Below, in pieces: positions 16,942 to 25,607 of a stretch of 47,888 bases of DNA (the first letter of the stretch is position 1; the number at the start of each line of letters is the position of its first letter). The position numbers and the translations under genes were made by a program. Origin of the DNA: Anaerolineae bacterium (lineage in GTDB: Bacteria > Chloroflexota > Anaerolineae > Anaerolineales > Anaerolineaceae); contig DUED01000049.1 in NCBI GenBank assembly GCA_011176685.1, positions 1 to 47,888 on the forward strand, given 5' to 3'. Below the pieces are notes generated by a model. The model did no database searches, was not told the DNA's origin, and was given only the letters and a program-made list of their open reading frames with translations.

Positions 16942-17604
16942 TCATCTCTTTCTTTGGTTGGATTTTCTTTTAAGATATTTCCACAAGCCGACAATCAAGT
17001 TCCAGCGAGGTACGCGCTGCATATACTCGCGATACTTATCACCCCACTTCTTGATATCCAACACCCTTTCTTCCCTATAACAGGCATAATAGCTAAAGGC
17101 GATAATAAAGATGATACCAATACCACTCAAAATGGTGAAAGGTACCCAAGGGCTGAGAAAAATGGGAATGGTGGCAAAGAAAATGGACGAAGCCATCGTA
17201 CCAGGATGCCTGATAATGCCATAGAGACCTTCCTGCATCAATAAGATGGTCTCATTTTCCGAGTGTACTCCGCCGTGCCTGATATTTTGATTAGTGAAGG
17301 CAACCATTATTGGTATAGCCAGTACAAACAAAGCAATTGCCAGGTAGATCGCCCAATTAGGGAAATAGAATCTCTGAAGTTGTGCAAACCAATTCAAAAA
17401 ATCCCATTTAGTTGCATATTCAATACTCGGCAGGAAAGATAAAAATGACCATAAAACATAGCCAAATCCCCCTCCTTTCATGATATCGCGCTCGGTAAGC
17501 TTCCTGCTTTTCAACGTTTCAATGATTTCCTCTCGGGTAATGCTTTGCTGGTGATATTTTTCCACCAGGTCCTCAACTTGCCCTGCTTGCTTATGTGTAT
17601 TCAT
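16942..17604 (-). CDS. Isoprenylcysteine/phospholipid methyltransferase-like membrane protein
   Basis: I start at ATG 17604 because AGGAGG lies six bases upstream. The 220-residue product has a soluble N-terminal segment (LVEKYHQQSITREEIIETLK), which resembles a short SHOCT-type helical hairpin. About four membrane spans follow. The C-terminus has the signature of the ICMT/PEMT family: GLYGIIRHPGTMASSIFF, then EERVLDIKKWGDKYREYMQRVPRW. Such enzymes methylate lipids or lipid-linked groups using SAM; the substrate here is unknown. The HEAT lipoprotein gene follows closely. Confidence 0.78.
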   Translation of the reverse strand: MNTHKQAGQVEDLVEKYHQQSITREEIIETLKSRKLTERDIMKGGGFGYVLWSFLSFLPSIEYATKWDFLNWFAQLQRFYFPNWAIYLAIALFVLAIPIMVAFTNQNIRHGGVHSENETILLMQEGLYGIIRHPGTMASSIFFATIPIFLSPWVPFTILSGIGIIFIIAFSYYACYREERVLDIKKWGDKYREYMQRVPRWNLIVGLWKYLKRKSNQRKR

Positions 17605-17860
17605 GAAATACCTCCTGCGATAATGCTCATGGCCTGATTTGCAATGAACTTTATTAATCTGCTCCAAATTGAATGTTGTTACTAGGAGGTCTCTTATATA
17701 AAAAACGCTCTTCATTTGGAGCGGCTTTATTGCTTGCAATGCGTTAACCCGTTGTTAAATTCTTACTTCCGCCTGCGTTGAGACATGCTTTCTTATCACT
17801 TTCATTATACGATTTATTAAGATATTAATCAATAATTAATACGTTTAAAAGGATTTCGCA

Positions 17861-17940
17861 CTAGAAAATCTGCAATTGTTCAGGCGGATCTAACAGCGGC
17901 GGATTGCCGTCAGCAGTTCCACATACAATTTATGCCAAGT
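17861..17940 (-). pseudogene. Frameshifted remnant of a second copy of the degenerate methylase 3' end
   Basis: On the minus strand the sequence before the TAG at 17861-17863 reads ADGNPPLLDPPEQLQIF, closely matching the end LLDGDPPLWEPPKQLKIL of the neighbouring 745-residue protein. A one-base deletion separates the preceding ELL codons from this frame, and further upstream the match fades. This is what an old tandem duplication of the gene, or insertion of the present gene next to an older paralog, would leave. Confidence 0.7.
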
Positions 17941-18052
17941 GCTCTTATTTTTATCAACTTACGCATATAGTTACAGGGGCGGACAACCATTCACCCTTAC
18001 AGAGAACATCAGATTTAATCAATTGATGAATATTAATATGGCATGAAAGCTC

Positions 18053-20290
18053 TTACAGTATCTTTAACTGCTTGGGTGGTTCCCAAAGGGGCGGATCACC
18101 GTCCAGCAGTTCCTGCCATAATTCCAGTGTCAGGTTATGGCGCTCTGCCAGTTTACGCAGATAACGCAACTTGAGAAAATGCCAGCCTGAATCCAATTCC
18201 GTTTTCAGCCGCGGGTTATGCCTGATTTTATAATGCAGCAGGCGCGAGCGGCTACCCGGAAATACCAGTACACATTTATCAGGCGGACAGGGTATCTTTC
18301 CCAAAACAGTTGAACCGATAATGCTGGTGGCTGTTAAGAAAAAAGTATAAGCAAGTAGGCCCTTGGAATCACGCCAATGCAATATATGCCCACTGCCGAT
18401 TGAATATCCCAGTCGTTTGGCGAGCTCAGCCAGCAGCTTTTGCGCTTCCTGCAAATCTGTCTGCCGTGCACTCAGGTCTTCCTGTTCGCGTATGCAATAA
18501 ACATCCACTGCGTCAGAGCGCATATCTGCATAAGAATCCAGACAATGCTGCATGAATTCCCGGGAAGGGACCAGTTTACCAGGGAACCGTTGGCACATTA
18601 ACTTATCCAGGTCTGCAAAGGCGATTTCCTTTTTCTCCCGCAGAACCCCTAGGATCTCAACCTCCACCAGATCAGAGAGGGACTGTGCAGCATCTTTGTC
18701 ATGTGCCAACCACCAGCGGTTACCACCTGTAGTTTCCCCTTTATAAGTGATCAAGAAAGTCGGGTCACGCAGGATAGCACTAGCAACACCTGAAAGCTGC
18801 TGATAAAAGTCCGGCTCCAGCTCATGCATATCCGTGGGCAGTCCTCCGCTCCGCGCTAGATGAGCACTGCAGGTATAAGCCAGTTTATGATAATCAGCCG
18901 GTTCGCCGCGTACAAGCAGGATATCACTGATCGATTGGCGGCAGATTGTATCCATTTCTACACTGGCGGTTTCCTTTTGCTGTTCACCTAAGCACCAATG
19001 GCACTGGATAAGCTTATCCTCCTCACGGAAAGCGAAACCCTCCAGTGCGAAACCACTGGCGTGACAGGCAGCCAGCACCGCAAGTAGATTGGCGGGGGTA
19101 GGTTCTGAGAACAACCCAAAGAAAGGTAAGTCCTGAACCAATTCTGCCGCCAGGGGCTGAATGGCAGCATGCAGAGCACGAGCAAGCCAGTACCAATCGT
19201 AGCGCCGGCGTTCCAGCGCACTTCGTATGGGCTGTATGCCCTTTCTGCCCATAAGCCAACCTGTCCATAAAGCCGAAAAGGTCCAAAACGCCTGATTTGG
19301 GCGCGGAAAGACTGTCAGCACCGCCTGCGGTTTGTCCTGCCCTGCAAGCTGAAGTTTTTGGCGCGATTGTCTTTGGTACAGGCAGATACCTCCTTCTGCG
19401 GGTGGCAGGTCTGGGCAATGGGTAATTTCTACTGCCGGTTCATCATGCACCCAAAAGGAATAAGCCTCTTCCAAAGCCAGGTATAGGTTCTTTTCAATAA
19501 AGTATGCAGGGATAAATAGCTGGCGCGGTCGGAAATCCTGCTCTGGCCAGTGCCATAAGACATTGGCCTGGTCAAAGACCACCAGCAGCAGTGCTTGCAA
19601 TTGCTGGTGCTGTTCATGTGTCAAATCTAGACTATCCAGTTTATTCATCAGTGTGACGGTTATATAAATTGAGCGCGGCGAGTAGCAATCCAGCGCATCC
19701 TCCAGACTGCGTTGTTCATATTCACCGCCCAGCAAAACGCGCTGCAGTGCCCGCGAGCGGTGCATGGCTATATTACCAATGGATTCCAGCGTTTTAAGGT
19801 CGTGAGTCGTGATGGGCTGCATATCCTCATCGCCGCAGAATGGACAAGCATAAACCCGTGCAATTGGCAGCTTCTTGCCCTTTTCCCAGATAAAACCGCG
19901 TGCCTGTACCAAACGACTGCAGCTGTTACAGGGGGTGAGATATAAGGATTGCAGGTGACTTTCCAGGCTTTCCTCAGCATGCGGTGATGCAAGCAACTTA
20001 ACTAACGCAGTCTGATAATCTGCTTCTTGTGATGAGCGCGCCAGCTCGCTAGACATCAGCTTTAAAATCGGGTTGTTGGCTGCCATCAGCACACGGTAAC
20101 CTGCACGTGCCGCTTCCAGCGCCAGCATGGGATTCGCGCCCAATGGATCGATCACCACGCTTCCTGGTGGCAGGTTGTTCTTCAACCAGGTGCTAATGAC
20201 CCCTCGAGGCACTGGAGGGAGAAACCTATCCAGCGGCGGTTTGTAGTTCCCAACAATAGGTGGTAGATAAGCAAAGTCTTTCTGTTGCAT
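18053..20290 (-). CDS. DNA-methylase-like protein lacking the catalytic motif
   Basis: I start at ATG 20290, which has GGAG seven bases before it. The N-terminal half of the 745-residue product follows the layout of DUF1156-type adenine DNA methylases. Residues 48-54 (DPLGANP) and EAARAGYRVLMAANNP occupy the place of the SAM motif DPFxGSGT...EAxxxGxxVxGxDxNP. Cysteines 121, 124, 149 and 152 form a zinc ribbon. Residues 329-332 (PRPN, before QAFWTFSALWTGWLMG) occupy the place of the catalytic DPPY, which is missing, and the glycine-rich SAM loop is also altered. The second half contains a RWWLAHDKDAAQSLSDLVE segment and probably a winged-helix domain. It is likely an inactive methylase fold used for DNA or RNA binding. 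This is inferred from motif comparison. Confidence 0.7.
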   Translation of the reverse strand: MQQKDFAYLPPIVGNYKPPLDRFLPPVPRGVISTWLKNNLPPGSVVIDPLGANPMLALEAARAGYRVLMAANNPILKLMSSELARSSQEADYQTALVKLLASPHAEESLESHLQSLYLTPCNSCSRLVQARGFIWEKGKKLPIARVYACPFCGDEDMQPITTHDLKTLESIGNIAMHRSRALQRVLLGGEYEQRSLEDALDCYSPRSIYITVTLMNKLDSLDLTHEQHQQLQALLLVVFDQANVLWHWPEQDFRPRQLFIPAYFIEKNLYLALEEAYSFWVHDEPAVEITHCPDLPPAEGGICLYQRQSRQKLQLAGQDKPQAVLTVFPRPNQAFWTFSALWTGWLMGRKGIQPIRSALERRRYDWYWLARALHAAIQPLAAELVQDLPFFGLFSEPTPANLLAVLAACHASGFALEGFAFREEDKLIQCHWCLGEQQKETASVEMDTICRQSISDILLVRGEPADYHKLAYTCSAHLARSGGLPTDMHELEPDFYQQLSGVASAILRDPTFLITYKGETTGGNRWWLAHDKDAAQSLSDLVEVEILGVLREKKEIAFADLDKLMCQRFPGKLVPSREFMQHCLDSYADMRSDAVDVYCIREQEDLSARQTDLQEAQKLLAELAKRLGYSIGSGHILHWRDSKGLLAYTFFLTATSIIGSTVLGKIPCPPDKCVLVFPGSRSRLLHYKIRHNPRLKTELDSGWHFLKLRYLRKLAERHNLTLELWQELLDGDPPLWEPPKQLKIL

Positions 20291-20413
20291 CAATCTTCTC
20301 CATTATCAGTATATCGATAAGGATTTATTAAACAAGCAGGAAACTGATAATATTTTATAGCTTTATTCAAGCTGCGGACATGTTAAAATCAATAAAAATT
20401 TAAGGTGAATCTT

Positions 20414-21157
20414 ATGCGGAGAGCATTAAATCTAGTCGGCAAGCAAAAACCCTACCTAATGGCACACCGCGGCAATCGTGTTATGTGTCCTGAAAATACT
20501 CTGGCATCTTTCCGCCAGGCAGTACAGGATGGCGCTGATATCCTCGAGACAGATTTACACCTTACCAGTGACAATATTCTGGTTTGCATTCACGACGCCA
20601 CTGTGAACCGCACCACGGATGGAAAAGGTGCTGTACAAGAGATGACCCTCAAGCAGTTAAAATCTTTAAGTGCTTCGTACGGCAGAAGCAAATTCCGAGA
20701 GGAAAAAATTCCCACATTAACTGAACTGGCACGGATCATTCCTAAAAATGTGGCTTTAGCGCTTGAATTGAAAAGTGACCGTTTTCTGAAACCAGAAATC
20801 TGCCGCAAATTAGCACAAGAACTGCGTAAACAGCGAGTTTTTACGCGCACAGTTATGCTTTCCTTTAGTATGGCGCGCTTGCAGGCAGTGCAAGCTGTTG
20901 AGCCAGAGCTGCCCATAGGTTGGATCACAGTAAAACGATTGATACCAAAAAAAGGCGTGCAATTAATTGGCCCACTGTTCCCCATCCTGTACCTTAATCC
21001 GCTATACGTCGCCTGGGCGCACCGTCTGGGGCAACTGGTTAGCCCACTCGACACCACCCCGGATGCACGTCTGGGCTACTACCGCTGGTTGGGCTGCGAT
21101 GCGGTTCTTTCAGATGACCCCGGCAAAACTCGCAAAGTGCTGGATAGAAAAACATAA
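20414..21157 (+). CDS. Glycerophosphodiester phosphodiesterase family protein
   Basis: The family hydrolyses glycerophosphodiesters to glycerol 3-phosphate and an alcohol. The 247-residue product has the core motifs HRG (18-20), PENT (26-29), LETDLHLT with Glu45 and Asp47, and HD at 60-61, which together form the metal site and the catalytic histidines. No signal peptide is seen, so it acts in the cytoplasm. The ATG at 20414 has AAGGTG at good distance; a GTG nine bases earlier is less likely. The DUF1576-like membrane gene follows 23 bases downstream. Confidence 0.9.
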   Translation: MRRALNLVGKQKPYLMAHRGNRVMCPENTLASFRQAVQDGADILETDLHLTSDNILVCIHDATVNRTTDGKGAVQEMTLKQLKSLSASYGRSKFREEKIPTLTELARIIPKNVALALELKSDRFLKPEICRKLAQELRKQRVFTRTVMLSFSMARLQAVQAVEPELPIGWITVKRLIPKKGVQLIGPLFPILYLNPLYVAWAHRLGQLVSPLDTTPDARLGYYRWLGCDAVLSDDPGKTRKVLDRKT

Positions 21158-21180
21158 TATCTATTGGAGGAAAAATAACA

Positions 21181-22440
21181 TTGAATAATTACAAAGAAAT
21201 GATAAATCGGAAAAGAATTACCGCATTAGTTTTTATGTTCTCCGTAATATGCATCGCAACAGGATTCTCCGTAAACACTTACCATGAAATCCTTGCTGGG
21301 GAATTGAAAATCCTCACTTCTCCAGGTATTCTAATCACTGACTACATTGCATTGGCAAATTTAGGTGCTGCTTTAGTGAATATGGGTATGGTAACCATTA
21401 TAGGACTCATACTGGCGTGGATAGTTGACGCCCGTTTCAATGGGCTTTTATTAGCTGCAATCTTTACCTTAGCGGGATTCTCAATGTTTGGCAAAAACCC
21501 TTTCAATATATTACCCATATTCATCGGTGTTTATTTATATGATCGTTATTTTTCACATCAACCAATGAAGGATTTGATTGCTCCATTACTATTCGGTACC
21601 ACTTTGGGACCAATTGTTAGCCAGGTTGCATTTGGTTTCAACCTTGGATTGAAAGGAATATTCATTGGAATTGCGCTCGGGATCATAAGCGGGGTTTTAT
21701 TAGCAGCACTGATGAAACACATATATAGCTTCCATTTGGGCTACAATCTTTACAATACCGGAACAACAGGAGGATTTGTAGGAGTTGTAGTATATATGAT
21801 GATGCGAGGGTTCGGTTATGAGATCAAATCGGAATTTCTTTGGTCAACTGATTACACAAATTTCCTTTCAATATTTACCCTCATCTTTCTAATTGGTTTA
21901 ATTACCATTGGATTTGTTTGGAAGGGAAGCTTTTCCAAGTATAAAAAAATAATCAATACAAGCGGCCGTTTAGCAACTGACTTTGTTGATATCACTGATT
22001 TAGGCACTTCACTAATTAATATGGGTCTGGTAGGTTTTATTGCATTGGGTTATGTACTATTGATAAAGGGTGATATCAATGGGCCGATAATTGCAGGGAT
22101 TCTAACAGTAGTGGGGTTTGGCGCATTAGGCAAACACCCTCGCAATATATTACCGGTAATGTTAGGGGTATATTTAATTTGTATACCAAAGATTTGGTTA
22201 CACACTGATCCAGGTCCTCTGTTAGCTTCCCTTTTTTGCACAACATTAGCCCCTATAAGCGGAAAATTCGGCTTTTTCGCAGGTTTAATTGCAGGTATGC
22301 TTCACCTACCAATGGTCATGCACGTAGGTGGTTTGCATGGTTATATGAACCTCTACAACAATGGCTTTGCTGGTGGGTTGGCAATGCTAATGATTATTGG
22401 TTTCATCAAAGGTTTACGACCCCATTTGCTTGAAAATTGA
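21181..22440 (+). CDS. DUF1576-like polytopic membrane protein with internal duplication
   Basis: The 419-residue product starts with TTG, ten bases after GGAGG, and has about ten membrane spans. The two halves are related: TDYIALANLGAALVNMGMV is echoed by TDFVDITDLGTSLINMGLV, and FGKNPFNILPIFIGVYLYD by LGKHPRNILPVMLGVYL. An inverted- or direct-repeat transporter fold is therefore likely. The sequence agrees with my recollection of DUF1576, a family without a known substrate. Its place between a glycerophosphodiesterase and a formyltransferase cluster gives no firm clue. Confidence 0.75.
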   Translation: MNNYKEMINRKRITALVFMFSVICIATGFSVNTYHEILAGELKILTSPGILITDYIALANLGAALVNMGMVTIIGLILAWIVDARFNGLLLAAIFTLAGFSMFGKNPFNILPIFIGVYLYDRYFSHQPMKDLIAPLLFGTTLGPIVSQVAFGFNLGLKGIFIGIALGIISGVLLAALMKHIYSFHLGYNLYNTGTTGGFVGVVVYMMMRGFGYEIKSEFLWSTDYTNFLSIFTLIFLIGLITIGFVWKGSFSKYKKIINTSGRLATDFVDITDLGTSLINMGLVGFIALGYVLLIKGDINGPIIAGILTVVGFGALGKHPRNILPVMLGVYLICIPKIWLHTDPGPLLASLFCTTLAPISGKFGFFAGLIAGMLHLPMVMHVGGLHGYMNLYNNGFAGGLAMLMIIGFIKGLRPHLLEN

Positions 22441-22466
22441 AATACATTGATATTTCTTACTAACTC

Positions 22467-23540
22467 ATGGAAAAAAGAATTAATAGTACCTATTCCTGCG
22501 AAATAATAAAAAAATTCCCATTGATTACCATTATTCATCAAAAGGATCAAGATGGAACGCTTTGGGCGACTTCCGGTCGTACTATTTTCTACAACAAGGA
22601 TGGTCATTGGCAGCATTTCGCGCGCTTCCCTTTCTGTTTCCCACGCGATATGTTCGCTTTTTCCAGGCCCACATCGCGTGCCTTGCGTTCAGATAAATGC
22701 AACCTGTATATCAATTCACATGGAAAGATAATGGGTATCAGAGGGGGTTCTGTGTTTGCTCTCGAAGCGGACAAACCACCACGTTTCATATTCAACATTC
22801 AGGGGGATTGTGTGCTGCACCGTGGGATCAGCGAGGACGATGACGGCTGGAGTTATTTCGGCGAATACTATATGAATCCCTTGCGCAGCGCAGTGCGTAT
22901 CTGGCGCGTTTCCCCAGAGTTGACAACCTGGGAAATTGCCCATCAATTCGGGCAAAAGGAAATCCGCCATGTGCATAGCGTTACACGCGACCCCTTCGAA
23001 AAAGAGACCTTCTGGGTGACTGTGGGAGATTACCGTGGCGAATGCTATCTGCTGAAGAGTGATGACCGCTTTCAAAATATCCAGCGTTTTGGAGACGGCA
23101 GCCAGAACTGGCGTGCAGTAAATCTGTTCTTTACACCCACGCATATCTGCTGGCTGACCGACAGCAATCTTCAACGCAACCATGCCTGCTGTATGGCACG
23201 CCGTAACGGGAAACTGGAGATCGGCCATGAAATTGATAATTCCAGCTGGTATGGCTGTACTACACAGGAAAGCATTCATGTGGCTTTCACAACCGTGGAA
23301 CGCGGACCTGCGATCACCTCCAATTTCAGCGATATACTAGTCAGCCATGACGCTTTTCACTGGCAGAAGGTTTTTTCTTTTAAAAAAGATTTCTTCCGCC
23401 CAATGCGGCTTTTCAAGTATGGTGTTATTACTTGCCCCTCAGGACTAATGAGCCTGGAGGAATTAACTATTAGCGGTGAAGGATTGGTGGGGCTGGATGG
23501 AAAAAGTCTGCAGGTGAAAATAACCAGGGCGGGTGATTAG
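22467..23540 (+). CDS. Predicted beta-propeller-like protein, unknown function
   Basis: The 357-residue product lacks a signal peptide. It has repeated short strands with Trp and Gly-Asp turns (DGTLWATSGRTIFY, HGKIMGIRGGSVFAL, DDGWSYFGEYYMN, ETFWVTVGDYRGECYLLKS, HICWLTDSNLQRN) spaced by about 45-50 residues, like the blades of a BNR/sialidase-type propeller. No catalytic set could be assigned. The start has no clear ribosome site; the next gene overlaps or abuts its stop, so the three genes to 25055 form one operon. Related proteins are often seen beside polysaccharide genes, which is weak support for a glycan role. Confidence 0.65.
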   Translation: MEKRINSTYSCEIIKKFPLITIIHQKDQDGTLWATSGRTIFYNKDGHWQHFARFPFCFPRDMFAFSRPTSRALRSDKCNLYINSHGKIMGIRGGSVFALEADKPPRFIFNIQGDCVLHRGISEDDDGWSYFGEYYMNPLRSAVRIWRVSPELTTWEIAHQFGQKEIRHVHSVTRDPFEKETFWVTVGDYRGECYLLKSDDRFQNIQRFGDGSQNWRAVNLFFTPTHICWLTDSNLQRNHACCMARRNGKLEIGHEIDNSSWYGCTTQESIHVAFTTVERGPAITSNFSDILVSHDAFHWQKVFSFKKDFFRPMRLFKYGVITCPSGLMSLEELTISGEGLVGLDGKSLQVKITRAGD

Positions 23541-23541
23541 G

Positions 23542-24234
23542 ATGCGATTCAGCTTTGAGAAAAACCTTTTGCAGTTTGGAAACCGTATCATTGATCGGTA
23601 CCACGACGAAGAATCTATGCGCACTTTCCTGTTTACCAATTTTGTTCGTCTGGCTGATAAAGTTCGCAACTCGGCTGAGGATGCCCTGTCCCCATCTGCA
23701 CTTGTTGATTTATCGCGAGTGCAGGAACTGCTGCAAAGAATCGGGGTTGAAATTCCCGACAAATTGATTAAAAAATATCCGCCTATGGCAAAAAGGCAGA
23801 ATGACAGAAAAAATTTTGAGAAATGGCGTGCTCATTTGAAAGGCAATAAAGTAATATCACGCGCTGTGGTAGCTGTGGATGCGGGTATGTTCCTGGATTT
23901 GCTTGCGGATAGCAAGAAGCCAACTTCCCAGCGGTTCTACATTGATAATTTGGAGCGCTTATTGCGCCATGTAGAGGTGAAAAGAAAGGACGCTCTGTTA
24001 CAGTTTGACCGGGAAATCTCAGCGGATCAGATATGGATTGAGCGCCATTGTGTGACTATCCTGTTCTGCCGGCATGCCCGCCGTGCAAAGGACCTGCGTT
24101 TCCTGAATACGGCTTTTAAACTGAATGATTGGGCATTCCGTAATTTCAAGCATGGGATTTCATTTCCGCGCAAAGCCAACTACCTGTTAGCGGTGGCTGA
24201 GCAGGAATACTCTACACAGGAGCTGCTGATATGA
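23542..24234 (+). CDS. Conserved-looking protein of unknown function
   Basis: The 230-residue product is rich in Arg, Lys, Phe and Leu and predicted largely helical, with no signal peptide or membrane span. I recognise no domain. The motif-like segments FDREISADQIWIERHCVTILFCRHARRAKD and FLNTAFKLNDWAFR could serve as search anchors in pieces. The start could also be the GTG at 23533, which overlaps the end of the upstream gene. Its stop overlaps the ATG of the formyltransferase gene (ATGA type), which points to coupled translation and a shared pathway. Confidence 0.65.
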   Translation: MRFSFEKNLLQFGNRIIDRYHDEESMRTFLFTNFVRLADKVRNSAEDALSPSALVDLSRVQELLQRIGVEIPDKLIKKYPPMAKRQNDRKNFEKWRAHLKGNKVISRAVVAVDAGMFLDLLADSKKPTSQRFYIDNLERLLRHVEVKRKDALLQFDREISADQIWIERHCVTILFCRHARRAKDLRFLNTAFKLNDWAFRNFKHGISFPRKANYLLAVAEQEYSTQELLI

Positions 24235-25055
24235 TGCGGGTGGTTATCCTTGCTCCAATCCATACTTCCCTCTATGCGCGGTTAGTCACTCACCTTCTTG
24301 CTCAAGAAGAGAGTATCAAAGTAACCGGAATAGTTATACGTACGCCATGGGATATCAAGCGTATCCGTTCGGAACTCAAACGGGATGGCGTAAGATTGGC
24401 AAATAAATTTATCCAAAAATATATATTAAAAGAAAAACGCTATAAGGGAAGTAAAAAGAAAACACTACGCGCTCTTGCAAAGCAAACACATTTGCCGAGC
24501 GGATCATTGAAAGACCTAGCATACGAGCATCAAATCCCTTTGATTATTGTGCGCGACCATAACCACTCTAACAGTCAACATTTTTTAGAGGTACACCAAC
24601 CTGATGTGATTGCCTTCACCGGCGGTGGTTTGATCCGCAATAATATCCTTTTTATCCCACACATAGGAATTCTGAACTGCCACACCGGTATCCTGCCGCA
24701 ATTTCGCGGGATGGATGTAGTTGAGTGGACCGCTGCTGAGAAGAAAATCATGCAGGTAGGATTCGGAGTTTCGCTCCACCTGATGGATACAGGCGTGGAT
24801 AGCGGCCCGATTTTGCTCAAAAAAACAATGGGGCTATCTCAAGACGATACATTTCAATCAATCCGCACAAGATTGGAAGTTGAAATGGTGAAAATGATGG
24901 TAGCGGGTATAAAGGGTTTGCGGGATGGCAAATTGGAACCCAAGCCACAGAACCTTGATAGAGGCAAACAATACTTTGTTATGCACCCCCGTATAGCTAA
25001 ATTTGCGGCTAAGAATTTAGAAACATATCTGCAAAATGAGATACCGGAGAATTAA
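24231..25055 (+). CDS. Formyltransferase-family protein (Fmt/ArnA-N/sugar N-formyltransferase-like)
   Basis: The family moves a formyl group from 10-formyl-tetrahydrofolate to an amino group. The 274-residue product has the core motifs GILNCHTGILPQFRGMD, with Asn149 and His151, and GVDSGPIL, with Asp190, which match the Asn-His-Asp catalytic triad of Fmt. It lacks the C-terminal tRNA-binding domain of methionyl-tRNA formyltransferase, so a sugar-nucleotide, amino sugar or other small amine is the more likely substrate. AGGAG lies eight bases before the ATG. No aminotransferase or nucleotide-sugar enzyme is nearby, so the pathway is open. Confidence 0.85.
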   Translation: MMRVVILAPIHTSLYARLVTHLLAQEESIKVTGIVIRTPWDIKRIRSELKRDGVRLANKFIQKYILKEKRYKGSKKKTLRALAKQTHLPSGSLKDLAYEHQIPLIIVRDHNHSNSQHFLEVHQPDVIAFTGGGLIRNNILFIPHIGILNCHTGILPQFRGMDVVEWTAAEKKIMQVGFGVSLHLMDTGVDSGPILLKKTMGLSQDDTFQSIRTRLEVEMVKMMVAGIKGLRDGKLEPKPQNLDRGKQYFVMHPRIAKFAAKNLETYLQNEIPEN

Positions 25056-25061
25056 TCAGGG

Positions 25062-25598
25062 TCAGTCTTTCATTAATTCGAACTTGAAAAGACTGACAAT
25101 GGGTAGGAATTCAATCACACCTATAGATGTGGCGCTTACCCTAAAAGGTAAGTCCAGTTTCTGCACAACCTCCACCGCTTGAGGAATCTTTGAAGGAGGT
25201 GTTTCCAATGCAAGTGTGCTGTGCGGCACCCATCTTCCCGGCAGGTAGAGTTCCCAGGGATTCAATCCATTCTGCTTGAGGACAGCATGCGCCTCGGCGT
25301 GCAGACTGAGAAGCTGGCTTGTGACCGTTGGTGCCATAAAAACAACTGCCTCGCGGGTGTTAAAAATACCGATGTGCGAGAAATTCAATTCCAGCGAATG
25401 GCTTCGATTGGCGAGGTTCTTTAACTTCTTCTCACAACTCTGGCAGCGCAAGCCATCATAGATGGCCAGGGTTATATGCGGGTTAATGCCCGCTTTATGC
25501 ATAGCTGGAGCAATGTTCTTTTCAGCCAGCTCCTTGTAGATACTGTGGATAGGTTGGTCTTTATGGAAGTTAAAATATAGTACAACAGCGTACGGCAT
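25062..25598 (-). CDS. 2H phosphoesterase (2'-5' RNA ligase/LigT-like)
   Basis: The 178-residue product carries the two HxTx motifs that define 2H phosphoesterases, PHITLAIYD (His41, Thr43) and PHSTLALET (His126, Thr128), at the spacing expected for the bilobal fold. Members hydrolyse or ligate 2',5' or cyclic phosphodiester bonds in RNA or nucleotides. The exact substrate is unknown. It lies nine bases after the ATP-cone/uridine-kinase-like gene, so the two are probably co-transcribed, and converges with the formyltransferase operon. Confidence 0.85.
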   Translation of the reverse strand: MPYAVVLYFNFHKDQPIHSIYKELAEKNIAPAMHKAGINPHITLAIYDGLRCQSCEKKLKNLANRSHSLELNFSHIGIFNTREAVVFMAPTVTSQLLSLHAEAHAVLKQNGLNPWELYLPGRWVPHSTLALETPPSKIPQAVEVVQKLDLPFRVSATSIGVIEFLPIVSLFKFELMKD

Positions 25599-25607
25599 TT
25601 TACAGTT

